Shown: positions 41,234-55,600 of the stretch, one piece after another
Numbering within the stretch: position 1 is the stretch's first letter
How the letters are laid out: the number at the start of each line of letters is the position of its first letter
Source: Paracentrotus lividus
Lineage: Eukaryota > Echinodermata > Echinoidea > Camarodonta > Echinidae
Assembly: GCA_940671915.1 (NCBI GenBank)
Contig: CALNVZ010002100.1
Location: forward strand, 1,154,061-1,218,060
DNA length: 64,000 bases
Direction: 5' to 3'
The notes under the pieces: model-generated
The model's input: the letters and a program-made list of their open reading frames with translations, nothing else
Told to the model about the DNA's origin: nothing
Databases searched by the model: none
Position numbers and translations under genes: made by a program

Positions 41234-42657
41234 CATAGCTACTAGCAAATTTCTGCAGTTTATTATTACAAAGTAATGTGTTTAAGAAAGTAGCGTTTTA
41301 CTAACACGACGAAACAAAATACGATTTACTCTTAAAATAATTCATTTCTAAAAATTATTAATATCTTCTTATTACTGATAACAAGTTTGATCAATAAAAG
41401 ACGAGATCGAGCAAATCATCTACGTTTTTATTTTCATTGCTTAAGCTAACCTAGCCACTCATAAAACGTGATCAGAGAAAATCTAAATACATTCGTGAGG
41501 CGCAAATAATTTATTAAAACATTTTTGGAGGCATATCTCTATCATATACTTATTCAAAGAATATAAACAAATGCATAAGCCCCTGTACAAGAATAATTTA
41601 GTCTATAGACCATTATTTGATTTTAAAATTTCCAACAAAGTTCAGATCAAAATGACTCGCTTTATTATGAGTAAGAGTACCGATTGACATTCAAAGAACG
41701 CACGCAAACATCGGAATAAAACCCCCAAAAAGTTTTAAAATAGTTTTGTTTCTAACTAATTTAGCGCCAGGATTGGTAACACTTTTCTTAAAAGAGCGGA
41801 CTTTTTCTTAAACAATTAGAAAGAGCATGACGTTTTCATTTATTTGACGAAGATATAAAACAACTAACCAAATTCAGCTTCTTTTTTTTTTGAGAAGATT
41901 GAACATCGCCGTTATTTCGCTTGCTGCGCTTGCCTCGATCATGCGTGATGGACGAGTATTGTTCTCTGATACCTGAATGCAGCCTCCTCATTGGTCAATC
42001 GTTTCACCTTTGTAAGTGGTTGCTAGGGCATTTCGGTGATGTACAGCGGTGACAGAGTGTTCTTATTTTTCTGGCGCGGGTACAAAGGAAGTCAAACTTC
42101 GCAGACGTTTTTCTCTTGATTTTGATTTCCAAGAGCACAATTCTCCTCGCGTTCAGAGGCTAATATCTCCACTTCTATTTACTCTTTAAAGTCGGGTTTA
42201 TATCAAATTCAAGGCATGAATCAGGGAATCAATAATATCAAATAAAATGGATTTTCAAAAATTGCGAATAGTCTCTCACTTTGCGACGTGACGCATCACA
42301 TATAATACTTGATATAATACATCTTGTACATATCCATGATATATTATTGTTTGTTTCATCTTTATAATGATAATTGAAGAGGAGGAAATAGGCAAATATG
42401 CTTTTCATCTAATCCTCTTCATTGATATTCATTAAAATTAAGTATTTTGTAGGAAAATATAATCTTTATAAATTTTAACAGTACTGCATACAAATTATAC
42501 AATATACAATGACAGACACATGCATACACATGTAACAATTTGACATACCAGAAATGTATCCCAGGGTGAAAGTGAAAATTGTGTGCTATTCATATTTCCC
42601 CATCATATATTGACAGATTTACTTTTTCCCAATTATGAACATTTGAGGCCAGAAGTT

Positions 42658-43265
42658 TACATGACCCAGTGAATTCAATGAAAATTGTTCACTTGCCAAA
42701 CTTCATAAAATTTACTGTATCTCCAGAAATATTAATATTACCATGACAAATTTGGTATCAAATAAAAGGGCGTATTAAGCTCTTTCACAAGACTGGGATG
42801 CCAATGGGATTAAAGTATATTTCCAGTGGAATCTTCTTCGTAGAAAAAAAAAAGTAATATTTCGGCCCTATGTATTCTATTGTTAGTCATATATTCAAAC
42901 ATTGTTTCATAGGAATATATAAATGTCAAATCTATGATTGCTATTGCATTTTCTATCAAGATATGTCACCACTGAACAAAAAAAGGCTTAAAATGAAATG
43001 TTTGTGTTGAGAAATAATGAGCACAAATATGAATTGTTTTGGTCAAATTGTTAAAGAGTTGTCTAAAATATGAAGATTTTTTTTGGAAAAATTACACCTA
43101 AATATTCTTCAGCTTCTGATGACAAACCAATGTGATGAAAGACCATGACATGCTCATTCGTTTGATACCAAATTTGTCATGATAGCACAGATATTTTATA
43201 AAATACAGTAAATTTTATGATGTTTAGGAAGTGTACAATTTTCATTGAATTTCCTGGGTGTATGT
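42658..43265. mobile_element. Terminal-inverted-repeat element, about 608 bp, no coding capacity
   Basis: Left arm 42658-42770 and right arm 43155-43265 are imperfect inverses for about 110 bp, sharing AATTCAATGAAAATTGT, CATAAAATTTACTGTAT and ATGACAAATTTGGTATCAAA. The middle is unique and AT-rich with no open frame. The ends read TACATGACCCAG and, inverted, TACATACACCCAG, so a TA target is possible. Confidence 0.8.
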
Positions 43266-43899
43266 ATACAATTATTAATTCATCCTAGTTAAATTACTAT
43301 TTCAGCAAAGTTAAAGGAGTAACTTGTAGAAAATATACACAATTTCATTGTTTTGTAACTTGAACTCTTATATACTATTTTGCAGCTTATTAATTAAAAA
43401 GTTAAAATGTGTAACTAATACTTCCTATTGGTGTTGAAACGGGATATACCGTCATAACAATCTAAGGAATGTGACATGAATATACAAATGAAGTAAAATA
43501 GGTGAAATATTAGAGGAAGGTTTGGAAATAGGATAAAAGACAATAAAGAAAAATGGGCAATACAAGTAATACAGAAAATGTTAAATAAATCCTTAACAAA
43601 TAAATATACCTGAAAGCTAATAATGCTACATGTACATAAGAACATAGGAGGACCAAGTAAGGATCTTGCCAATTTACAAGTGTTTCTCACTACAATCATA
43701 ATGAAATATATACCCAAATATTTTTGTATCGTTTGCTGTATTATGTCGATGCAAACCGTAATTTTTTGGTCAATCTATTCGCAACGTTCTATTTTTTATT
43801 TCAATAGCTCAAATTTGATATTTTTTCCTTTACCTTTATTTTGAAGATTTCGATGTCCAAGTATATACACCTTAAGTGCAATATTTTATAGTACTACTT

Positions 43900-44073
43900 A
43901 GGTTCCTCATAATCTTGATAATTGTTAAATGGTTACATCTTGTTAATTCATAAATGCTTATTATTTCACGTATTTTCTTATATTTTGTAAACTTTGTATG
44001 TGTCTGATTCCGGACTGTTTTTTTACAATGTCTTTTATGCAATAAACCGAATTGAATTGAATTGAATTGAATC
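43900..44073 (+). repeat. LINE 3' end with (ATTGA)n tail
   Basis: An AT-rich stretch ends ATGCAATAAACCGAATTGA followed by four or five ATTGA units (44050-44072). Short pentamer tails of this kind after AATAAA are typical of CR1/Rex/L2-like retrotransposon 3' ends. No coding part is recognisable upstream, so the left boundary is arbitrary. Confidence 0.5.
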
Positions 44074-45629
44074 AAAATGAAATGCATCAGGAGAACATGT
44101 GAAGTAGCAGGCTGAGAAATATTTCAAAACATTTTTTTTTTTTCAAGAGGGGAAAAAATGACTTGAGGCATCAAGTGCTGATAAATTTGCAACATAATTC
44201 TTTGGTCTACATATTTTTTTGTGGTTGACATTAAAATAAAAAGCCTGTTTTCTTACATAAAATGATTTCAAAATAAAAAACACATTGTAGATATCAGTTG
44301 GCATTCAATAGAGAACGATAATCATATGCCAGGGTTCTACTTTAGTGTCTTTGTAGGCAGAAACTAAGCACATAAGTAATATCAAAATCATTTTTTTCCT
44401 CTATTCCAATGATAGAATGGAATTTTACCCATGGTATTTTTGTGTTACATTATTATTCTGTCACCAAAAAATTAATACAAAAATTGTATTACCATTAGAA
44501 TTGAGAAAAATGATGATTCCAATGAAATATCCTTCATGATAATTCACCATAGATTATGTCACATGTCATGTCCCATTGCTATTATTGAGAGTATATCCAT
44601 GTGATTAACAATTCACATTTTTCAAAGCATATCTGTCTAAAATTCATAGTTGATACTTTCATTATAGTGCTTCTTTACTTTATTTAGTTTTCCATTCCCC
44701 CCTGTAACATGGTGTCCTACATGTACATGTTCTGAGTATCTATTGGTGTTGAGCTTTAGATTTGGGAATGCAGCATTTTAAAACTTAGATTCAAAATTGA
44801 ATTTGATTTCCTTACAAAATACACATATTATAATATCCACAAAATTAAGAATGCTAAGTAATTAAAAACTCTACATCATCATAATACCCGTAAGCAGTTA
44901 TGAGCATCATATAAGACACTTTAAAGAGATATATTACTCATTATGGTTACAGGATGTAAACCTACATATAAATCTACTACGTCTATCATCTATCTTCTTT
45001 GGTCAAGGCAGTGCTTAAGAGTTGTACCAACAAAAAAATACAAATCATAATGAAAAAAAAAAAAAAAAATAAAACAAAAAATATATACCTTTCCAATAGG
45101 CATATCCTGATTTGCTTTGTTCCTATCACAGTAGTTTGCTAAAACCCTCATCATGTTAACTATTTCTGTAGACTTGTATAAAATGCATCAAAGTCAACAA
45201 GCCCAACTTCATAAGAATTGCTATACTTGTCACTAACCATCCAACAACAGAAAGAGAAAGAAAGTAAAAATTTAAGTTGTGAAGAATTGAGATCGTCAAC
45301 CAAAAGAGTAAAAAGTCTAAAATACATACCTGCATAAATTGCCTGATCCCTTCAATAAAATATGGATCAGCATTCCACAAATTTGTTCACATAAAAAGAC
45401 AAGTTTCACATTGACAAGTAAAGGCTTAGTCATTTTTTGTATACCTACATTAGTTCTTTCCGCCAAAATTGGCCCATGATCTAACACTTTATCAGAATAT
45501 GTGGTTCGTTTACAAAATATGTGCTAAAAATACCTGATACAAAAAGGCACAGGAAGAAGCCTGCTTCTTTAATATCAAAATCGCTTGAGTAGTCGTGGGG
45601 TTTATCTGGGTATAAAAGTTCTGCTGATC

Positions 45630-46065
45630 AAGGCAGTGTCGTACAATATCTTAAAAGACTGTGAAAATGGGTTTGGATCTCTTGGGTCATTGTGGAGTTT
45701 ATCTCTAGGCAGTGTTATACTATGGTATCTTGACGAACTGTATTACAGGGTTCTGGTGTTTATCTATTGGATCTTAAGGAACTCTATAAGTGTGATACAA
45801 AATTCCTAGTAATCAAGAATAGTGTTATACTATGGTATCTTGAGGAACTACATTGGTGGGAGGTGATCCCTCGAGCACTTGTAGGGTTTATCTTATTATA
45901 AAAGTCATGCTGATAAATGCATACCATAGTATCTCAAGGAACTACATTAGTGCGGTCTGATATCTTTAGTAGTGGCAGGGTTAATCTGTACACATACATT
46001 AATAAAAGTCTTTTTAATCGAAGGCAGTGTTATACTACAGTATCTTGTGGAACTGTATTGGTGGA
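45630..46065 (-). repeat. Degenerate tandem repeat spanning the receptor stop codon and 3' flank
   Basis: About five diverged units of roughly 75-115 bp start near 45632, 45708, 45820, 45919 and 46024. On the plus strand each carries a version of AGTGTTATACTATGGTATCT followed by TGAGGAACT and ATTGGTGG; some also share GGGTTTATCT and TATAAAAGT. The last unit overlaps the final codons and stop of the receptor gene, so the array lies in the end of the coding exon and the presumed 3' UTR. Confidence 0.7.
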
Positions 46066-46535
46066 TGGTGATGAAGTTGATTCTGATGAAGGTGTTTCTG
46101 ATGAAGGTGGCTCATCATGTATCTCTGTCTCATGATAAACTGTTTGTTGCTCAACGGGTGGTGTTATCGCCGGTAGTACTCCTGGAGGCCCGGCTGCTGG
46201 CCCTCCCGGTAACGTTGGTGGCGCTGTTGATGATGATGATGTTACCTGATCGCTGTTAACTACATCTGGTAGGTTCCTCTCATCCACCTCCGGTAACATG
46301 AACGTTATCCCGTCATAGTTTTCCATATCAATTGTACCCGTCACAATTTCATAAGCTGGTGGAGGTGATAACGGTCCCATGGAATCAATGGAGGGTCGGT
46401 AACGCTTAGCAAAGGATCCAACGCGACTGTCCCGTCTGCTATCACGGCGACTATCACGCCGGCAAGCAATACTGTAGTCTGGTGGGATGTCTTGGTTGTC
46501 CATTATGGTTGTGTTCCGCCGTAAGCCTCTTTCCT
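46030..46535 (-). CDS. Receptor last exon: cytoplasmic tail with two PPxY motifs, stop
   Basis: 506 nt including TAA at 46032-46030, acceptor CTCCCTACAG|AG, phase 1. The tail exon encodes 168 residues counting the split first one. PPDY lies at exon residues 18-21 and PPAY at 59-62; PPxY binds WW domains, notably in Nedd4-family ubiquitin ligases. RRDS is repeated three times in tandem at 26-37, each copy matching the R-R-x-S basophilic kinase consensus. The rest is Pro/Ser/Thr-rich and predicted disordered. The last 12 codons belong to a tandem repeat that continues into the 3' flank. Confidence 0.93.
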
Positions 46536-49500
46536 CTGTAGGGAGAATCAAACATATCCTCAAATAAATTACATCATTCACTCATAGGATTTGATAACCA
46601 TAGTGCCTCTTTTAGAAAAGAACAATATTCATATATATTTTTACTAAAACCCACATGTATCTAAGTGAAAATGTCCCAGAGCCACACCATCATCCTCAAT
46701 TGAGAAGATGTAATTTTGCAGGGCTGAGCAAAACTAGTTAGAAATCATTTTACTCTATTAATCAGCTTAATCTATTAACTGTGATATTCTTTATATTTCC
46801 ATGAACACTTTTCTGTCATTAACCTGATAAATATAATTCTTATTAAATTTACTATTATTCTAAGAAACCTAAATGCGAGAGTGTGTATTGCTAAAGCTAC
46901 AACTTTTGCTTCACTTCATAAGGAAATAAGCAATCAAGGTAACCTTGCCAATACCTGATTTGAAATGTTCAGAGTAGAAAAGTAACATTTCTGCTCCAAA
47001 ATGATGAACAACAGTTATTTGACACTTGAAATATTGATCTTTACTTTAAAGCATGATAAAACTTGATCTTTTAAAAACAGCTCTATTCTAAACAAGTTCA
47101 GATGCAGACATTCGAAAGAGGGTTCCACGACATAGGTCCGACGAAAACTGCTCTGCTGCAAATTCCATATATTAATTTATGACTTAACTTCAATGCTGGA
47201 CTTAAACTCCACCCTAACATAAATTAAACCAAGAGCTATTGTCAAATGTCATGTCACCTGTTTCAAATTTTATCTCACCAATATATACACACAGACAAGG
47301 CGATGATGATGGCCTGTCATTTGTAACTTACGAACGACTTGGTGAAACACAGCCATGGGCTGAAACATTCCCCGGCTCAAAAGGGTGCTCTTCTTATAAA
47401 GTTCAGATTTATAAATGCATTTGATATCTTACCTAATGTATGCACACTGACGATGCGATGATGATGGCCCGTACCAGGTGCAGGTTCATCATTATAACGC
47501 TTCCTTGCCATGGCGATGAGCCAACAGACAGATAGAAGGCACACCGCACCAACAAATGCACCAATCATGATGGAAGTATGCTGTAAATCTGTGAAGTCTG
47601 TATTCGATCCATTACCTATTAATGTAATCAGAGACAGATATTATAGCTCCCTTTATTCATACAATTTTATTTTAGTAATCACTTCTAATAAAATTAGTAA
47701 TAATATGGATTTTAAAATTACATGTATAGCCCATAAAAAATCATTTGATGTGTTCTACATAATTTATTTAGTCAAATTAATATCTCCACACCACTGTCAT
47801 AAATCAGTGTGACTTTCTTTTGTTAGGGGGGGGGGGGGAGGAGTTCATCTATTCATCTTCCTCCACTAACAAAGGAAAGTGTGTTCAGATCTACACTGGT
47901 GCACTATACATTTCAAATGTCATAAAGGAAAACCAAGTCAATCCTTGCAATTTGGTGTCTGATCATTCGTATAATATAATGACATTACAATTAATTTTCA
48001 GGGGAATAAAATGAATGACTGCAGGATCGGATGAATATGTAAATATTCATGTAGAAATGCAAACTGCATAAGACTACAGAACAAGATGGGAACTATTACC
48101 GTCGACTACAGCAATAGAGCCCTTCTGGTTCTCAATGGAACATCTTTAAGATGCAAAAGCACCCTTCTGGCTCTCAACAGACGATATATTGAATCCCAGG
48201 AAGCATGAACAATCATGAAATTATCTCTGCGCAAACAAATTTGGCAAGTTTTCTGGTTTAAAAGTAATAAAAGATGTAGATGCAAATGTGCATTACACAT
48301 TTAGCACCAATATCATTAAAACAAAAGAGACCTATACATACGGAATTGACATAGTTCTCCATAGAATTCACCAGGGCATTGACAGGCGCTACCAATACAT
48401 TGACCACCATTGATACACATTGGTGAACAGTCGGGGGAAGTGGTGGTACGACCTGGAAGAAAAATACAAATAAACAAAACATAAGTTAGACAGATTTCTC
48501 TTATAATGACTAACAACTCAAACCCCAAATAGGGAATAGAAACAAAGGCAGCTCATACACTGTGCAAAAGAAGATTATTTTAGGATTAATCTTATTACTA
48601 CAAACATTTTGTATAATTGCATTTAAAAAATTAATTCCTTCGGAGCTTTGTTTTTAATTAAAAATATACCTGATCAGTATGCTAATTTAATTTAATTATG
48701 CTCTAATTTTCGCACAAACCAATGCACGAAGCTCTGAAGACCATGATATTTATCTTCCATAATAAATGTTTGTACCATCCCTGTCAAGTCTGTTCACAAG
48801 TGATAAGCTTTTTTGGTTCCCCAAAACACTGTCAAAGCAGTGATACAATCTTTGGAACACAACATTGTTTTTACATCCTTACCATTTGCAAAGAATTGTG
48901 TTAGCTCAAGTGATTTTATACAAACATACTGCCAGTACTTTCATACAGTGTCAGTTATTTCAAAGCAAACTCAATTGAATTACAGAAAAAACTGAAAGAT
49001 TTTATGACACAAAGATATAATAACTTAGACTACAATGGTAACATCAAGAGAAAAGATATAAAAGTTAGTGTAATAATGTGATAAAGCACTTGGTTTTTCC
49101 TGCTTATCCCGTGCATACATGTACAAAGCCATCCATCAATAATTAGGGTAATTAGGACACTCATTGACAAAGGTCAAAATAACAAAGCTCAAAGTTGAGA
49201 CATAATGATTAAAATGACCACTAAACATTTATGATCCATTTCATGGATTGCTACTACAGGGTGACCCAGAAAAAAGGAAACCCAAGTTTGATCATCAATA
49301 CTTTCAAAAATATTACCATGGTGATTATAAAATTTATATCACAGGAAAGTGCAACTCATTACCATTTTAATGATACCCCGTTCAGCTCACCAATGTCACG
49401 CATCACTGAACCTCATTGTTTTGAAAATGTCTTGCAAAATTGTGAGTGGTTCACTTTCACGCTCATTGAGATGGGTTGCTGCAATGTGCCTAAAAAGGGA

Positions 49501-52500
49501 ACCCAACTTTCATCATCAATCATTTTAAAAACATGACAGCAGTGATTATGACGTTATATCACTGGAAAGTGCCACTCATTATCATTGTATTGATATCTCT
49601 TTCAGCTCACCAATGTCACGCATCACTGAACCCCATTGTTCTGAAAATATCTTGCAAAATTGTGATTGATGCACTGTCATGCTTCTTACATTATCCACGG
49701 GGAACTGAAGGTTCTCTGGGTTGTCGTGAGTAGTAACATGTTGAAATTACCTTGATGGTAAGATTAAAGTACTAAATAAGTAAAAATTTCCAACCCATTT
49801 ATCAAACCCATTTATTTAAAGTCACTGGAATGCTTTACTTAGATTTGTTAAGAATCTTTGAAGCAACTCATCTCAAGGAGCATGAAAGAGAACCTATCAC
49901 AATTTTACGAGACAATTTTCAAAACAATGGGGTTCAGTGATGCATGATATTGGTGAGCTGAGAGAGGTATCATTAGAATGGTAATGAGTTGTACTTTCCA
50001 GTGATATTAAATTCTTAATCACCACTGAAATATTTTTGAAGTTATTGATGATCAAGGTTGGGTTTCCTTTCCAGGCACATTCACACAAACCATCTCAAGG
50101 TACAATGTACATGAAAGTGAACCACGCACAATTTTACAAGACTTTTACAAAACAATGGGGTTTAGTGATGCGTGACATTGGTGAAGTGAGCGAGGTATCA
50201 TTAGAATGGCAATGAGTTCCACTTTACAGTGATATAAATTTCATAATCACCATTGGAATATTTTTGAAATTATTGTTGATCAAAGTTGGGTTTCCTTTTT
50301 TCGGAAACACCCTGTATAGTGAGAGATTAGAAACAGCATCTATGCAGTACACCAGTGGAAAAAACATTTCAATGATTGCTTTAGTTGTACCCTGCATTTA
50401 CAACCTCTAGCGATCCTTAAATGCCATCGGCTAAACAACAGAACATCCAGAATACTGTATTTGTTATTTGTTAGTATTGATAATAATAATAAAAAAATAA
50501 TGTAATATCATGTAAATTTGTAGCTTTATTTGAATAAAAAACCTTTACCTTAGAGAGAAATCATAGTGATGAAATTATTCAATTAATGACACATATATTG
50601 AAAGTGCTAGTCAGGATGATAATAATACTGTGACTCTGTTTAATACTAGATACATACATGTACATGTACACTGTATTACTAGACGATGCATAACAATGCT
50701 GCATATACTGTTGTTGATTTTATTGTTGTTATTATCGTTATTAATTGTATATTATGTAATTTAAAGGTAATCTCTCCATAGGATAATAAATATTTTGATA
50801 TACATAAAAACAAATATTGCAAATCACTTTAAACATGTGATAGGGGTAAGCATACAATGTCAACAATGCCCCTTGAATGCAATGTATAGCTGGGAGTGTA
50901 CAAGCATTGAAACACTGCTCAAGCTCTCAACAAACAACACTTCTCAAATGCCCCCTGTTTGAAAAAATTCGAATTGGTCTCTTTTTAAATGTTGTATTCT
51001 TTTTCAGTTGCAACAAATTGTAGGATATTGAACAAGATTGGCAATTAAACTAGACAAAACTTATCTCTTTTTATAATGAGTTTGCAATACTCCCATGGAT
51101 ATTTGGCAGTCATATGTACACAACGCAAGACCAGCGAAATTGAAATTTGTGAAAATTCCCGACAACGCGCACACAGAGCGAATACATAGTCAACACACAT
51201 TAAAATACGCAACGAATGCACATCTTTGGCTAAGCGTGCTCGACGAATGAGCAACGCACACTCATCACATACTGCGTATTGGCCATGCGTCTTACATGTT
51301 TGAATTTATTCAAAATTTAAAAATAATTTATTCAAAATTAAGACATGTAGCTTAAAAGAACCAGTCAATGGATTTATCCCTATCACAAGACCGGTCGATA
51401 TTTCTTATTCCAAGAATTTTAGCTGACCACAATGTTCCCTAACATGTATATATAGAAACGAAAGAAAAACTATATTTTCCTGTACTTAATAACAGGAAGG
51501 AAACGACTATTCATTTCCAGCCAAATCATTGAAAAACGCGCAATGTCAATGTTGACTGAAGGGTAAGGGACATGGGTACATTGTACCTTTATTCCCTGAA
51601 TTATTCAAACATGACTCATTATACATTTGTACATCACTAATAAATGTAGCTTCTCAGATGTAAATAAAACTATATGAGAGTGAGTAGTAAATTATACTTT
51701 GGTTTAAATACTCTCTCATTATAGTCATTCGATATTAAAAATTCCCTGCAGAATTTCTTCTATTGAAACTTTGGTAATGAAAACAGTGCTACGTGTAGAA
51801 CAGAAAGTGATATATCTTGGTACAGTATAATTTAGGAAAAATGCAGATTTATTACAATCAAAATGAAAATAATTATGCATCATAGCATCAATCTCATATA
51901 GTTTCTACATTCATGATGACAGGCTTCTTTAATGCAAATACACATTTTGAATTCTCATATAAAAAATATTTGGAATTCTTGTAATAATTTTTAATATGTT
52001 TAAAGTATAGTTTGCCTCTCTTCATGAAAAATATTTATATTGCAAATTTAGAAAATAATTATGAAAACCTGATCAATTAATGTGAACAGATTCAAATATA
52101 TTTCTTATAGTCCACATATTATGTTCATGAAAAAAAAATCAAGCACAATATGTTCTGATACATGATACAATTTTGATTAGAAAAATAAACAACTACATGT
52201 ATCAGTAAAGAGACACAAGAGAGGAGAGGCAAAATAGAGCGATAGAAAGAAAATAAATATCTAGATAATTGGAAAAAAACAAAAAACAAAATCATATTTC
52301 AAGCTTACCCCTTCTCCTAAATTTTCTTGTCGGATTCATATCGACAAAACAAAAAATTCCTTCAGCAAAATATAATGATCACTTTATCAATCCAGTCTCA
52401 TAAGAATGATCTGTTGATACTAGTCTCTTGCTGCTTAATACACCAACATGGTAATGTTGTTATCTCATCAAAATATTTTGAAAATATGAGAAACAGGATG

Positions 52501-52561
52501 TGATAATGCATTTTCTTGTATTATTTTTCAGCGTGCGCTACCATAAAATGAATCAGAGTGA

Positions 52562-52604
<43 letters not shown>

Positions 52605-55600
52605 GAAGAGAGAGAGAGAGAGAGAGAGAGAGGAAGAGAGAGAGAGAGAGAGAGAACACGTAAGTACTACGATCGGTATGCACTTAATAGTTGTCATAAA
52701 CACGTAAATACATTGCTTGTAAGGTCATAAGTGGGAGTCCTCCAATGATTGATGTAGAACACAATAAATATAGCCCACTCATTAAGAAGGAAAATAAATC
52801 AAACAAAGAGACAAGAAAAGAAGGAGGGAAAAAGTGCGTGAAAGAGGAGTAGAGATAACCTGGAGTGATGGAATTTCCATTACTAGACGGACAAACTGTA
52901 AGACAGTAGAAAAAAAGTAATGAGAATATCTTTCTTTTTTGACAAGCATTTTTTTTAATTAGTACGCTGGTGGGTTATTATCTTTCTCTTTTTTTGTTTT
53001 TGTTGCTGTATTCTCATTATATTTTAACTCTACATCTATCTCATAGCGACAAATTCACAGCTCATTGACTTGGTTACGTTATGTAACACAAGGCCAAATT
53101 TAGATATTAATTATAGAATATAGATCAGTGCATTGTCAGCAGATACAAGTTGATAACAAATACATGTACATCTATGTTGCCAGTACATCAAGTGCATGCT
53201 CTCACATGTTAAAGATAATCTTGACAAGTAATTACAATTAAAAAAAAAAATCAATGAAATGGTAACCTTTTCCTAGATTTATACCAAAGCTCAAGAATAA
53301 AAAATAAATACTACATAGTATATCAAAGGATATTTTTTGCAGGAACTTGTGTAAATAGAAAAAAGCAAAAGACAATTAAAATGCTGGGCTGACTTCATCA
53401 AGACTGCCTCGTACAAAGCGCATAAAGCAAAATAGGGTAAACATATATCTGGTGAGATACAAAAAAAATAGATGGAACAATATGTGAACATAATAAACCA
53501 ATTTATTCAAGGCTGCAACATCTTAAGTTAAGCTTAAAAACTCCAACAAACGTGCAGTATGTTGATGGTTTGCAGGACGAATGGCTTGCACATGTACACC
53601 AGAGACATTGGGAGCACAGGAAAGTATATTACCACACACAGGTTTCGGCAAAACAGCTGGGTAGCGCTTCATCACTGCGATTTTACACTTAGGTTTTGGG
53701 GTTCTTCCAAAATCCATGTTGAGCTGAGGATTCCGTGGGGCACTGACCGCATCTCAGCAAAGGCACAACTGTTTTTTGCACAATTCTGCCTTTGGCGTGG
53801 TAAACGGAGCAAAACTACACATGTAGGTGTACACTAAACCTCATTTGATCATATACAAGCTTTTAGCCTTGGTCCAGCTAGGTTGGCATGAGTTCCACAT
53901 TCATGCATTGAGCTTCATGGATGAATATCCCCTACAGCGAATGACAATGCATTTAAATAACATTGGTCCAACTAACAAACTATGCTGATGCATATTTAGC
54001 TCAAGATGACGCACATGTATGTACTGGCCAAGGTTACATTTATCTGTGCACTGATTACGGACCTGTACGTACATACGTTAACCTCATTATATGAAATACA
54101 ATTTTTATATTCTTAAATTTCCGCATTATACTTGTTGTTGTTCTATCTTCTATTGTACATGTTTGCCTGATGGTGAAGCCTCACATCAGGCCCGCCCAAT
54201 GAAATAATAAACATATTGTTCACAATCTTTGTGAGCATTATACTGCCCCCTACTTGTCCATGGATTAGATGGCTACGCCACTGGAGTTTTGTTTCTTATT
54301 AAATTGTTGTTTATATAAAATGTTTGTGTCTTTGTATTTTACACATACTGCCTTTCTGAAAAGTAGCTTTTAGGCTGATTGTAGGTTTTTAAATTATTTG
54401 ATTAAAATAAAACTCCATCTCAAACACCCACGTTATTCTAGGGTTTCATTTTCAATGCACTTTTGTGATTGTGTTCCATGCAGAACTGTCATACAGTTCA
54501 TGTATAGTCCAGGTATAAATAAGTTTCACTAATTATTTAATTAACAATTAAATTAACTGTTACATGTACTATGACACTCTTCTATAACATCCTGTGAGTT
54601 TTGCAAAGAGATAATTTATATATGTCTCTTAGTATGTGACACACAAAAAAAAAGAAAATGGAGCAAGAGAAGGAGATAGAGAAAAGAATTTAATACTTTA
54701 ACATGTCTCTGATATGTGATCAGTTAAAAATCATATGCGGAGACTGAAACTAGCAGGTCATTGTATGCAACATCCCAATTTCTCTGCCAACCCGCTCATT
54801 CTTTGGGAAATAAAAGCAATGAAACAGGAAACGAGGACGTTGCAGAGATACTTTTGTGAATGTATTTAAAAAAGATACTGGGCTTTCCAGAACCAGGAAT
54901 TACAAACAGTCATGCAGATTTGTTTGGAAGAATTATGTTAATAATGGAGCCCCAGATGGCACAGGCTAAATGCTATTCTGCCCTCGATCGACTAGTAGAT
55001 ATGTGATTTAAAAAAAATAGGAAAGCGAGAGAGAGAGAGAGAGAAAAAGAGAGAAGAGAGAGAGAGAGGAAAAAGAGAAAGAAAAAGAAGAAATGAAGCA
55101 CGTAAATAGAGACTGAGATAAAGCTAAAACAATAATAAACCATAGATGCTGTTGTTGTTGACTAGTTTTCAAGGCAATTTCATTAATTATATTCTGAATA
55201 ATGAACTTATCCTCCGTCGATGTGAAGCTTTATGATTCATCTACTTAATATTGGGATCGTGAGACAGCAAGGATACATGAATGGCTTCCAAATCAAAACC
55301 ATATCAAACAGTAGAAGTACAAAAACTCATGGCCCTTTGCCACAGTGAATTTCTCGAGGTGTAGTTTTAATTGACATTTTCTAGATTAATATCTAAAATT
55401 CTGGGTCAATGCTAAAGAGTTGTAAGTTAAACTTGCTCTGGTTCATTAACAGAAGCTAATGATACTGAAAGTGCAGTTTTAGTGTTATTGGTTTCTAATT
55501 GTTTGTCCCGATTGGCAAAGTTGGCAAGCAGTCAAACGTGTCACATAATGGACAAAGCACAACAAAGGGTGAAGCAGGAATAAGAACATATTTTATCTTA

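Noticed and set aside
52305-52345. Alternative first exon (ATG followed by a strong donor) for the receptor
   Set aside because: Frame and phase fit, but an 11-residue basic peptide without signal sequence could not lead an EGF ectodomain; left as unsupported.
52500-52730. Arg-Glu repeat protein
   Set aside because: Translation of a (GA)n microsatellite.
53523-53837. Overlapping frames on both strands (64 and 92 codons)
   Set aside because: No recognisable domain and no splice signals fitting the receptor phase; possibly an unrecognised repeat.
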